This document shows positions 52,023 through 59,113 of a stretch of DNA of 64,000 nucleotides, piece by piece. The stretch covers positions 1-64,000 of the forward strand of contig CANMVA010000003.1 in NCBI GenBank assembly GCA_947501355.1, in the 5' to 3' direction. A program made the position numbers and the translations under genes. Source of the stretch: an uncultured Paracoccaceae bacterium (lineage in GTDB: Bacteria; Pseudomonadota; Alphaproteobacteria; Rhodobacterales; Rhodobacteraceae). Numbering within the stretch: position 1 is the first letter of the stretch; each line of letters opens with the position of its first letter. Under the pieces are notes generated by a model. That model was not told the origin of the DNA and did not search any database. It was given only the letters and a program-made list of their open reading frames with translations.

Positions 52023-52640
52023 TCAGTTCTCGTCGCCTGTGACGGGGGCGAGGGAGGTGTCCGGTTCCGGCTCAGCATTGGGCGGGATGATCTGGTTGTC
52101 TTGCGCGGGCGTTGCGGGTTCGGCAGGGGCCGCGGGGCGGATTGACGCCAAGGCTTCGTTCAGACCGTCGAGGGAAAACGGCACCTGAAAGTCACCGCGT
52201 CCGGGGACGATGACCGTCACCGTGGCTTGCGTGCTGTCGCGAAACATCCGGCCCAGATTGGCCCCGACGGTGCCTTCAACAAGGCAGCCCTGCTGCGTGC
52301 AGCGCGAGATCGGGATCGTCGTCGTAAACTCCGCCCCCATGGCAAAACGCGCCCCGGCAGAGATATCGACGCCCAGCGGAAACGCCATCTGGATCTCTAG
52401 CTGGGTGGGCGATGTATAGGCAAAAGTCGTCACCAGCGCGACGGCGGTGCCGTTGTTCATCGTCACGCGCTGAAAGGCCTGACAATCATTATCGGACCGG
52501 GGCGTCTGGAAACACTCCACCAGCCAGTCGCCGATAGGCGTCTGGGAGATCGGCTCAGGAAAGGTCATATCCTGCGCCGGGCTGACCTGCGGAACCGCCA
52601 TCAGGATGCAGGCGGCAAAGAGGGGGCTAGCCCTGCGCAT
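52023..52640 (-). CDS. IalB-family (invasion-associated locus B) secreted protein
   Basis: 205 aa. The signal peptide (MRRASPLFAACILMAVPQVSP) precedes the IalB domain: PIGDWLVECFQ, NDCQAFQRVTMNNGTAVALV, LPLGV-like FPLGVDISAGARFAMG and RCTQQGCLVEG with Cys pairs. The C-terminus is a Pro/Ala/Glu tail. IalB-like proteins are periplasmic or envelope-associated in alphaproteobacteria; the exact role is unclear. ATG at 52640 overlaps the CsgG stop by 14 bp, so it is cotranslated with curli export. That makes a role in fibre export or envelope integrity plausible. Confidence 0.83.
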   Translation of the reverse strand: MRRASPLFAACILMAVPQVSPAQDMTFPEPISQTPIGDWLVECFQTPRSDNDCQAFQRVTMNNGTAVALVTTFAYTSPTQLEIQMAFPLGVDISAGARFAMGAEFTTTIPISRCTQQGCLVEGTVGANLGRMFRDSTQATVTVIVPGRGDFQVPFSLDGLNEALASIRPAAPAEPATPAQDNQIIPPNAEPEPDTSLAPVTGDEN

Positions 52641-53511
52641 CGTCGCCAGTCTCGGGTTCAGGGCGATAGACGACGCCGTTGTTGCGATAGGCATTGATAT
52701 GGTGCCGCCCCTCGCTGCGGTTCTTGAAATCCCAGATGCCGCGCGCCGCGCCATCAACGATTAGCGAGTAAACCGCAAGCTCCATCGCTTGGCGTACGGC
52801 AATGCCCACGGGCTCATTGACCGATGTGCCAGCGTCGATCTCCAACAGCTCATCGACACCCACGAAGCGGAACACGCCTGCGTCGACAAGGGTCGAGTAG
52901 ACCGTTTTCTCCGTTGTGACTGAACTGAGCACTTCGCCGGAGCTGACCGAGACCGTGCGCAAGGCGACCGTGACGATATCCTGCCGGTATTTGGTCGACA
53001 TGCCGATGCCCAGATAGCGCGCGCCAATGCCGCCGGTTTTGACATTGCTGTCGTAGTTGATGATGCCGCCTTCAAGAATAATGCCGGCAAAGCGCAGCGG
53101 TGGCAGAACCGACCGGGTTGCTCCGCGATAGGTCTGGTTTGACTGATCAATAAGCTGGCGTTCGGTCAGCAGGTTTTGCAGGCCCGCGCGTTCGACAACA
53201 TTGAACCAGCGCCCGCCCGAGACGTCCTTGAGCACGTCGATCAGGATCGCTTCACCCCCTTGGGTGACGGCTTTGGAAAAACTGGAGAAGTTGTCTTCGG
53301 GCTTTTGCTGTCCGGTTTGATCATCATACGCGTAAACCGCAATGTCGATCTGCTTGCGCGGTGGTGGCAGCAAGGCGAGCGAGCCACCGACCCGTGTCAT
53401 TTGCGTCTCGGTCGGTTCGTCGAACCCGTTGACGATTTTAATCCCGTCTGGATCGCAGCCGGACACGACCATCGCCGCGCAGACCGCAAGATATGCTGGT
53501 TTGAGTCTCAT
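52627..53511 (-). CDS. csgG: CsgG, curli secretion outer-membrane lipoprotein
   Basis: 294 aa. MRLKPAYLAVCAAMVVSGC is a lipoprotein signal with Cys at about residue 19. The CsgG fold follows: IDIAVYAYDDQTGQQKP, GGRWFNVVERAGLQNLLTERQ, IILEGGIINYDSNVKTGGIGARYLG (split) and VALRTVSVSSGEVLSSV. It forms the ungated nonameric outer-membrane pore for curlin subunits, with CsgF. ATG at 53511 gives the lipobox. csgF lies 79 bp upstream. Confidence 0.92.
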   Translation of the reverse strand: MRLKPAYLAVCAAMVVSGCDPDGIKIVNGFDEPTETQMTRVGGSLALLPPPRKQIDIAVYAYDDQTGQQKPEDNFSSFSKAVTQGGEAILIDVLKDVSGGRWFNVVERAGLQNLLTERQLIDQSNQTYRGATRSVLPPLRFAGIILEGGIINYDSNVKTGGIGARYLGIGMSTKYRQDIVTVALRTVSVSSGEVLSSVTTEKTVYSTLVDAGVFRFVGVDELLEIDAGTSVNEPVGIAVRQAMELAVYSLIVDGAARGIWDFKNRSEGRHHINAYRNNGVVYRPEPETGDDAQG

Positions 53512-53590
53512 CAATACTGTCCCTTCTGGCCCCAACTTCTTTCTTGCGAGAAGATCGGGAAGCGGCCCCCACCGCTATTTGCTTTGATCC

Positions 53591-53878
53591 TTATGGATTG
53601 GTGGTGGCAGCTAAGGGTGTGGGTGTCGCTGGGGGTTGAACGGCCCCACCGAGGTCAATGGAAATGTCGGGAAATTCAATGTTGGGCACGCCTCCACCAC
53701 CACCGCTGCTTTGCTCTGGCAGGTGCTGGTTTTGGATTTGTGCGGTTCCAATAAGGTAATCGAAATTGTTCGGGTTACCCCCGAAGGCGGGGTTGATCGG
53801 CCTGTAGATCAGATCCCCGGCGAAAGCGGAGCCTGCGAACAGGCTGGAGATGAGAACGATTTGGGTCAGACGAAGCAT
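53591..53878 (-). CDS. csgF: CsgF, curli assembly factor (short form)
   Basis: 95 aa with signal peptide (MLRLTQIVLISSLFAGSAFA). The mature N-terminus DLIYRPINPAFGGNPNNFDY is the CsgF element that plugs the CsgG pore. The family C-terminal neck/head is here replaced by a short Gly/Pro-rich and Thr-rich tail (GGGGGVPN...PPATPTPLAATTNP), so the protein is shorter than the roughly 130-140 residues usual for enterobacterial CsgF. It couples CsgG to nucleation on the surface. Located between the curlin genes and csgG. Confidence 0.85.
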   Translation of the reverse strand: MLRLTQIVLISSLFAGSAFAGDLIYRPINPAFGGNPNNFDYLIGTAQIQNQHLPEQSSGGGGGVPNIEFPDISIDLGGAVQPPATPTPLAATTNP

Positions 53879-53896
53879 GTGCGAACCTCTTTATGA

Positions 53897-54451
53897 CTAG
53901 TCGACACGAATGACGGTGCCCCGCGGGGCGTTCTTGATGACGATGCCACCATTTGTGTTGCGGCCCCCTTGCCCGAAGACGACGGTGGTGCCGGTTGAAT
54001 TCTGAAGCCCGATGCGCGCGTGATGGTTCGAGCCGACCTGCGCCGTGGCGGCTGTGTTGTCGCTGCCGCCCACGATGGCGACGATGGAGCTGTTGTTATC
54101 CCCCACCTGAACCTGCGCGATTTTAGAGCGCGGGCTGTCGATGATCGCAGCAATCGACGAATTGTTGTCGCCGATCTGCAAGGCGCCCGCGAAGGCATCA
54201 GCGCTGCCCGTCACACTGGTCAGCGCGCTGTTGTTTTGGCCGTTCTGCAAGATCACCGTAGACGAGCCTGCGGTCTGGGTCTGTTGGCGCTCCATCATCA
54301 TCGGGGCGATGCCGCCCTGAGCCGTCGCGATGGTCTGCTCAAGTGTGACATTATCGACACGAAAATCGATAGATTGGGCGATTAAACTGCCCGGAGCGGC
54401 CAAAATAAAAGCCGCCAGAATGCTCAATTTAGGTCGGAACACTGTCCGCAT
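53897..54451 (-). CDS. csgB: Curlin-type minor subunit (CsgB-like nucleator)
   Basis: 184 aa. A signal peptide (SILAAFILAAPGSLIA) is followed by curlin repeats with QIGDNNSS, QVGDNNSS and QVGSNHHA-type motifs, about five, ending in ...VIKNAPRGTVIRVD. Fewer and less regular repeats than the neighbouring CsgA-like protein, and its place next to csgF, suggest the nucleator role of CsgB. ATG at 54451 has AAGGA nine bases upstream; ATG at 54469 is also possible. The csgH stop is one base away. Confidence 0.82.
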   Translation of the reverse strand: MRTVFRPKLSILAAFILAAPGSLIAQSIDFRVDNVTLEQTIATAQGGIAPMMMERQQTQTAGSSTVILQNGQNNSALTSVTGSADAFAGALQIGDNNSSIAAIIDSPRSKIAQVQVGDNNSSIVAIVGGSDNTAATAQVGSNHHARIGLQNSTGTTVVFGQGGRNTNGGIVIKNAPRGTVIRVD

Positions 54452-54452
54452 C

Positions 54453-54818
54453 TTAAATATCCTTGCCATTCGGAGTGCTGGCCCTGCATTGGGTGCGCTC
54501 CTGCTGTGCTTCAATCGTCAACTGCGCCGTCAAAATCGTTTCAGCCGTCATCCGATGAACGGACCGGGCCAATAAAACAGGCGTATTTGCCTGTTTTATG
54601 ACGACGGGCCCGGCTTGCATCGAGGTTGAAGAATTGGACCCCGATATGGTCGTTGCTCCCAAAACATAGGAACCTTCAGCCGGACTTTCGGAACTCACAA
54701 CAGCCTCTAAAGTAACATAATCCCCCTCTGTCGCGAACCGTATCTCGCAACTCAACGCGGAAACCTGTGCGGCGGTGCAACACAGTCCAAGAGCCAGAAG
54801 GAGGGTTTTTGCTGTCAT
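54453..54818 (-). CDS. csgH: CsgH, curli chaperone-like protein
   Basis: 121 aa with signal peptide (LLLALGLCCTAAQVSA). The mature protein has the CsgH pattern: CEIRFATEGDYVTLEAVVSS, then SGSNSSTSMQAGPVVI and VLLARSVHRM, an immunoglobulin-like beta sandwich with a paired Cys. CsgH is the alphaproteobacterial counterpart of CsgC, which blocks premature amyloid assembly in the periplasm. ATG at 54818 gives a signal peptide. It lies between the two curlin genes. Confidence 0.85.
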   Translation of the reverse strand: MTAKTLLLALGLCCTAAQVSALSCEIRFATEGDYVTLEAVVSSESPAEGSYVLGATTISGSNSSTSMQAGPVVIKQANTPVLLARSVHRMTAETILTAQLTIEAQQERTQCRASTPNGKDI

Positions 54819-54939
54819 TTTTAATGTTCCGAGAAGGAGCCAAAGGCGCATTGCACGCCTTTGGCTTGTCTTTCAGATCGCCGAAATTTCGACCCAAAAG
54901 AAGATCGCCGTAATTTGCGACCTCAGAGAAAAGCGAGAC

Positions 54940-55839
54940 TTACCGGTTGTTCTGGTAATTGATCGCTTCGTTGCCGTTGCCGGTCTGCAGAATGGCGGAC
55001 CGGTTGTCGTTGCCCAGCTGCAAGCTGGCAGCTGCGTTGTTCGACGACCCAAGCGAGCCGATGGCGGAGCCGGAAATGGCTGCACCGGCCGGCAGGCCAC
55101 CGCTTTTGGTGGTGCCGTTGATCGCGGTGAGCGATTCAAAGATACCGCCGCCTTGTGAGATGAACGACTGGTTGCCGTCGCCTTCCTGCAGGGTTGCTGC
55201 CGTGTTGTTGTCACCATCCTGGAACGTCACGGTCGAGTTGTTGTCACCGATCTGAGCATGCGCCAGAAGGTTGTCGACACCGCCGACCTGAAGGCCGAAG
55301 GACGTGTTGCCGTCACCAAGGATCGCGCTGACGCCGCCATTGTCGATACCCTGCTGGATATGCGCGGCATCGTTGCTGTCACCAACCTGGCTGATCGCGG
55401 CTTCGTTCTGCTCGCCGTCCTGGCTGATCAGAGCTTCATTGTCATCGCCGATCTGCAGAGTGGCGGATTCGTTGAAGATGCCCTCCTGCATGTTGATCGC
55501 CATGTTGCCATTGCCGACCTGGAACTGTGCGTTGCTGTTGAAAGCGCCACCGCTGGTCACACCCGAACCGCCGGAATTGTTAAAGCCAAGCTCGTTACCG
55601 AAGGTGCGCACAATCACGCCATTGCCAACCTCGGCTTCGGACGTGCGGTTAAAAAGCCCACCGAACGCTGTCGAGCCATTCGTGACGCTTGCACTTGCCG
55701 ACTCGTCGGCGATGGCAACCTGTGCACTGTCGTCTGTGTCGATCGCGGTTGATCCGCTCCCTGCCGTCGCCGTTTGAGCGAAGGCCGTTCCTGCCGTGGC
55801 GAAAAATGCCACCGTTGTCCCGAGAAGAACTTTTTTCAT
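54940..55839 (-). CDS. csgA: Curlin major subunit (CsgA-like)
   Basis: 299 aa. A Sec signal (MKKVLLGTTVAFFATAGTAFA) is followed by about 12-14 curlin strands with Q-x-G-x-x-N motifs (QIGDDNEA, QVGDSNDA, QIGDNNST, QEGDGNQS, QTGNGNEA), each forming a beta strand-loop-strand of the amyloid. The protein is about twice the length of E. coli CsgA. It is the main surface fibre subunit. ATG at 55839 has GGAG six bases upstream. It heads the operon csgA-csgH-csgB-csgF-csgG-ialB-like. Confidence 0.88.
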   Translation of the reverse strand: MKKVLLGTTVAFFATAGTAFAQTATAGSGSTAIDTDDSAQVAIADESASASVTNGSTAFGGLFNRTSEAEVGNGVIVRTFGNELGFNNSGGSGVTSGGAFNSNAQFQVGNGNMAINMQEGIFNESATLQIGDDNEALISQDGEQNEAAISQVGDSNDAAHIQQGIDNGGVSAILGDGNTSFGLQVGGVDNLLAHAQIGDNNSTVTFQDGDNNTAATLQEGDGNQSFISQGGGIFESLTAINGTTKSGGLPAGAAISGSAIGSLGSSNNAAASLQLGNDNRSAILQTGNGNEAINYQNNR

Positions 55840-55937
55840 AACGTACTCCATCCATTCTGTGTCATATGTCTGCGCTCTGTTGCGCGTGGACATGGGGGAG
55901 CCTGCTAGAAAGGTCGGTGCTTAAATACTGGGAGGAC

Positions 55938-55979
55938 ACACTAGAATGCCGTGAAATCGTGCACCAAGTGCACTAGTGT
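55938..55979. promoter_or_regulatory. Nested dyad symmetry upstream of the curli operon
   Basis: Outer arms ACACTAG (55938-55944) and CTAGTGT (55973-55979) surround two copies of GTGCAC (55959-55964, 55968-55973) separated by CAA. It lies about 100-140 bp before the csgA ATG, where a curli operator would be expected, and also faces the divergent gene at 56085. Candidate site for the nearby LuxR/CsgD-like regulator. Confidence 0.4.
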
Positions 55980-56084
55980 CAATTTACTAATCAGCAAATA
56001 TCCGCCGCCCCAGGGATTGCATGGGGCGTAAAATTGCCAATGATAGCAGAGAGATAGACGCAAGCATTCAAAAGGGGCCTGACG

Positions 56085-56432
56085 ATGTCCAAACATCCCA
56101 CCCGGTTTTCACAAAGGGCCGCGATTTTAGGCGCTTTGTTTGGCCTTGGCGTCTTTGTATCGCCGCCGCCCGTCGCGGCCGATGGGCCAGTGTCGGTCCC
56201 GCAGCTAAACTCTGCAGGAACAACGGTTTTTGTTCCGCAAATCACCTCCAGCCCCGCACGTGTTCAACGCAGCGCGCCGCGTCGCGCCACCCAGGTGCGC
56301 CGTGCAGCCCCTCAAGCGGTGCGTTCAGTGCCTGCTTCGCAATCGCGGATCGTAGATTTTGGAGAAAGCACGGAAGCGTTGGGATTTCGGCTGCCAAGCG
56401 TTCGTCAGGGTGTGCGAATCATCGCTCGATAA
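56085..56432 (+). CDS. Secreted Arg/Pro-rich hypothetical protein
   Basis: 115 aa. A hydrophobic segment (AAILGALFGLGVFVSPPPVAA) looks like a Sec signal; the mature part is basic and Ser/Arg/Ala-rich (APRRATQVRRAAPQAVRS) with little predicted structure, ending LGFRLPSVRQGVRIIAR. No family is recognised. It is divergent from csgA across 245 bp and lies between csgA and the LuxR-type regulator, so it may be a curli accessory protein. Confidence 0.6.
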   Translation: MSKHPTRFSQRAAILGALFGLGVFVSPPPVAADGPVSVPQLNSAGTTVFVPQITSSPARVQRSAPRRATQVRRAAPQAVRSVPASQSRIVDFGESTEALGFRLPSVRQGVRIIAR

Positions 56433-56513
56433 GCGATTCTCATCGGCCTGATTCCGCCTGCTTGCTCCTCTAACCCCGCGAAAAGGCGAGAAAGAACCGT
56501 TAATAAATGGTTA

Positions 56514-56535
56514 AACCTGTCCTTTTAGACAGGTT
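56514..56535 (+). terminator. Short hairpin after the 56085 gene
   Basis: AACCTGTC (56514-56521) and GACAGGTT (56528-56535) with a 6-base loop. It follows the secreted protein gene by about 80 bases and precedes the regulator promoter. Only a weak T-rich tract follows (CGGTTTCG), so a terminator role is tentative. Confidence 0.35.
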
Positions 56536-56694
56536 CGGTTTCGTCGAATTGTTGTAACCTAGACGCATTATGAGCTTGACCGTTGCGACGCCAAATCTCG
56601 TGACGGGTTTTTATACGAAAATTTTTAAATAGTTCGTTGGTTTCTGTCTGATCCTTTCCGGTTTTTAGAAGGGACCTTATGGGGAAACATACAT

Positions 56695-57360
56695 ATGAAT
56701 ACCGCACCTATTAGTATTGGAGAGGTGGCAAAGACTGACGTTATTCTCTCCACGACAAACACTTTTGAAGAGGTTGGCCTGAAATCGGTGGTCAGCCAGT
56801 TGGGTTGGCGAAACGTCACGCATTCAGACGTCGCACCACATGAAGAGACCGTCGCCATCGTCAGTGTAACGTCTCAGCAGATGACCAATGCCGCCCTTGC
56901 GGCAGTTTTGGCGCGCTATGCGCCGGCGCGGGTCGTCTTGCTGGTTCCGTCGATGGCGAACTTCTTTTTGTTCCTGAAATGCCCGAAATCTGTGGTTTCG
57001 ATCCTGCAGCGTGACGCGGATATGGATCATCTGCGGACCACCCTCGATTTCATCGGGCTGGGACATACTCTGCTTCCTTGGGGAAATTCCGACTGTCAGC
57101 CGTGTGTGATCCAACCGGAACCCACGGATGAGGCGCAGGACGAATGGCATCTGACAGACCGTGAGGTCGAGATCTCGCGCGAGATCGCTGTCGGACGCTC
57201 AAACAAGGAGATCGCGCGCGCGCTCGGGATCGCGGCCAATACGGTTGATGTTCATGTAAGTGCCATCCGGCGAAAGTTGGGGGTGCATAATCGCACGCAG
57301 ATCGCCGTGAAGATCGTCGAGAAGATGGGGCAGATACCCTCGACGCAACAATTGGCTTAG
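56695..57360 (+). CDS. LuxR-family regulator, CsgD-like
   Basis: 221 aa. The N-terminal 140 residues are a receiver-like or sensor domain without an obvious phosphorylation Asp. The C-terminal HTH has the LuxR signature: LTDREVEISREIAVGRSNKEIARALGI, then VHVSAIRRKLGVHNRTQ. Size and layout resemble CsgD, the activator of curli operons; its position beside csgA supports this. It probably binds the nested dyad at 55938. A clear terminator follows. Confidence 0.8.
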   Translation: MNTAPISIGEVAKTDVILSTTNTFEEVGLKSVVSQLGWRNVTHSDVAPHEETVAIVSVTSQQMTNAALAAVLARYAPARVVLLVPSMANFFLFLKCPKSVVSILQRDADMDHLRTTLDFIGLGHTLLPWGNSDCQPCVIQPEPTDEAQDEWHLTDREVEISREIAVGRSNKEIARALGIAANTVDVHVSAIRRKLGVHNRTQIAVKIVEKMGQIPSTQQLA

Positions 57361-57382
57361 ACCAACCTGTTGATCCCTTATG

Positions 57383-57428
57383 ACGACCGTTGCCTGCATT
57401 CGCGTGCAGGCTGCGGTCGTTCTTTTTT
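57383..57428 (+). terminator. Rho-independent terminator
   Basis: Arms ACGACCG (57383-57389) and CGGTCGT (57414-57420) enclose an inner stem CCTGCA/TGCAGG, followed by TTCTTTTTT (57421-57428). Strong and correctly placed after the LuxR-type gene. Confidence 0.85.
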
Positions 57429-57762
57429 GAGGCGTTACGCCTAGGGTTGAGGCAGGCTGACCGCACGACTTCACCGAATTCCGTCTATTTCTTGAGCATA
57501 TCCCAAAAAAATGCCCTTTTATTATGCGGCTGTGCCGCATTCCGTCTGCGGCTGCGAGACGAATCTTACCCCCACGTTAACGCGCCTCGTAAAACACCTT
57601 TGTCTTAATCGACACTTGAGTGCCGCGCGGCGAAGCCATCCTGGCAGATATCTTTCGCCGCGCAGCTGCAACGATACGCTGCCGGTCAAACCTAAGCGCT
57701 TTCTTCGCTGCCGCAAGGCCGGAGCGCGCAGAGCCGGGCAGCACAACCTGGGAACACTCTTG
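57429..57762. other. Leader region of the urea transporter operon
   Basis: 334 bp. It contains a perfect dyad TGCGGC-TGT-GCCGCA (57525-57539) and a hairpin with arms GCGCGGCGAA (57625-57634) and TTCGCCGCGC (57654-57663). Neither is followed by a T-run. No gene is convincing. Nitrogen control sites were looked for; a sigma-54 match was not accepted. Confidence 0.5.
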
Positions 57763-59046
57763 ATGACCTCATTCAAAACATGTGCGGCGTTGACCACGGC
57801 GGCCCTAATGGCCACTGGCACCGCTGCTTTCGCACAGGATTGCCCTGTCAAAGTCGGCGTTCTGCATTCGCTCTCTGGCACGATGGCCATTTCCGAGACG
57901 ACGCTGAAAGACACGATGGAACTGCTGATCGAACAGCAAAATGAAAAAGGCGGCCTGCTGGGCTGTGAGATCGAAGCCGTCGTCGTCGACCCGGCTTCCG
58001 ACTGGCCCCTGTTTGCTGAAAAAGCGCGCGAATTGCTGACCGTGTCAGAGGTGGACGTGATCTTCGGCTCCTGGACGTCGGTGTCGCGCAAATCCGCGCT
58101 GCCGGTTCTGGAGGAACTGAACGGCCTGATGTTCTACCCCGTCCAGTACGAGGGTGAGGAAAGCTCCAAGAACGTCTTCTACACGGGGGCAGCTCCCAAT
58201 CAGCAAGCCATCCCCGCCACGGATTATTTCCTAGAAGAACTGGGCGTTGAGAAGTTCGCACTGCTTGGCACGGACTATGTCTATCCGCGCACCACGAACA
58301 ACATTCTGGAAAGCTATCTGATCGACAAAGGCATCGCCGAAGAAGACATCTTCGTGAACTACACGCCCTTCGGTCACTCTGACTGGGCGACTATTGTTGC
58401 CGACGTCGTGGCCTTGGGTGCCGACGGCAAACAGGTTGGTGTGATCTCCACCATCAACGGCGACGCGAATATCGGCTTCTATAAAGAGCTGGCTGCCGCC
58501 GGTGTCTCTGCTGACGATATCCCTGTCGTTGCCTTCTCGGTCGGTGAGGAAGAGCTTTCGGGTCTGGATACGTCCAACCTGGTCGGTCACCTCGCGGCTT
58601 GGAACTACTTCCAGTCTGCTGAATCGGAAGCAAATGACGCCTGGGTTGCTGCCTGGAAAGAGCGGATGGGCGAAGACCGTGTGACCAATGACCCGATGGA
58701 GGCGCACTATATCGGCTTCAACATGTGGGTGAACGCGGTCACAGAGGCCGGCACCACCGACGTCGATGCTGTCCGCACTGCGATGTATGGTCAGGAATTC
58801 CCGAACCTCACTGGCGGTACCGCTGTCATGTTGCCCAACCATCACCTCGCCAAGCCGGTTCTGATCGGTGAGATCACGGCAGACGGTCAGTTCGACATCA
58901 TCAGCCAGACCGAAGAGGTTCCCGGCGATGCCTGGACTGACTTCCTGCCCGAAAGCGCGGTTCTGAAGTCCGATTGGCAAGAGCTTGGCTGCGGCATGTA
59001 TAATGTCGAGACCGAGACCTGCGTCCAGCTGACCTCGAACTACTAA
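57763..59046 (+). CDS. urtA: UrtA, urea ABC transporter substrate-binding protein
   Basis: 427 aa. A signal peptide (AALTTAALMATGTAAFA) precedes a type-1 periplasmic binding fold; GVLHSLSGTMAISETTLKDT and FYPVQYEGEESSKNVFYTGAAPNQQ are the UrtA/AmiC-type urea or amide-binding blocks, and DYVYPRTTN and TNDPMEAHY follow. It captures urea for the UrtBCDE transporter. ATG at 57763 gives the signal; the frame to 57511 has no homology. Five genes follow the usual order urtABCDE. Confidence 0.92.
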   Translation: MTSFKTCAALTTAALMATGTAAFAQDCPVKVGVLHSLSGTMAISETTLKDTMELLIEQQNEKGGLLGCEIEAVVVDPASDWPLFAEKARELLTVSEVDVIFGSWTSVSRKSALPVLEELNGLMFYPVQYEGEESSKNVFYTGAAPNQQAIPATDYFLEELGVEKFALLGTDYVYPRTTNNILESYLIDKGIAEEDIFVNYTPFGHSDWATIVADVVALGADGKQVGVISTINGDANIGFYKELAAAGVSADDIPVVAFSVGEEELSGLDTSNLVGHLAAWNYFQSAESEANDAWVAAWKERMGEDRVTNDPMEAHYIGFNMWVNAVTEAGTTDVDAVRTAMYGQEFPNLTGGTAVMLPNHHLAKPVLIGEITADGQFDIISQTEEVPGDAWTDFLPESAVLKSDWQELGCGMYNVETETCVQLTSNY

Positions 59047-59113
59047 GGGTTTCTCCCTCGTGGGGGCGGGGTGCGCTCCGCCTCCACATCTTCTCCGATA
59101 AGGCACCTCCTTC

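Noticed and set aside
57646-57664. Sigma-54-like promoter before urtA (TGGCAG...TTTCGC)
   Set aside because: The spacing of the GG and GC elements does not fit the -24/-12 pattern.
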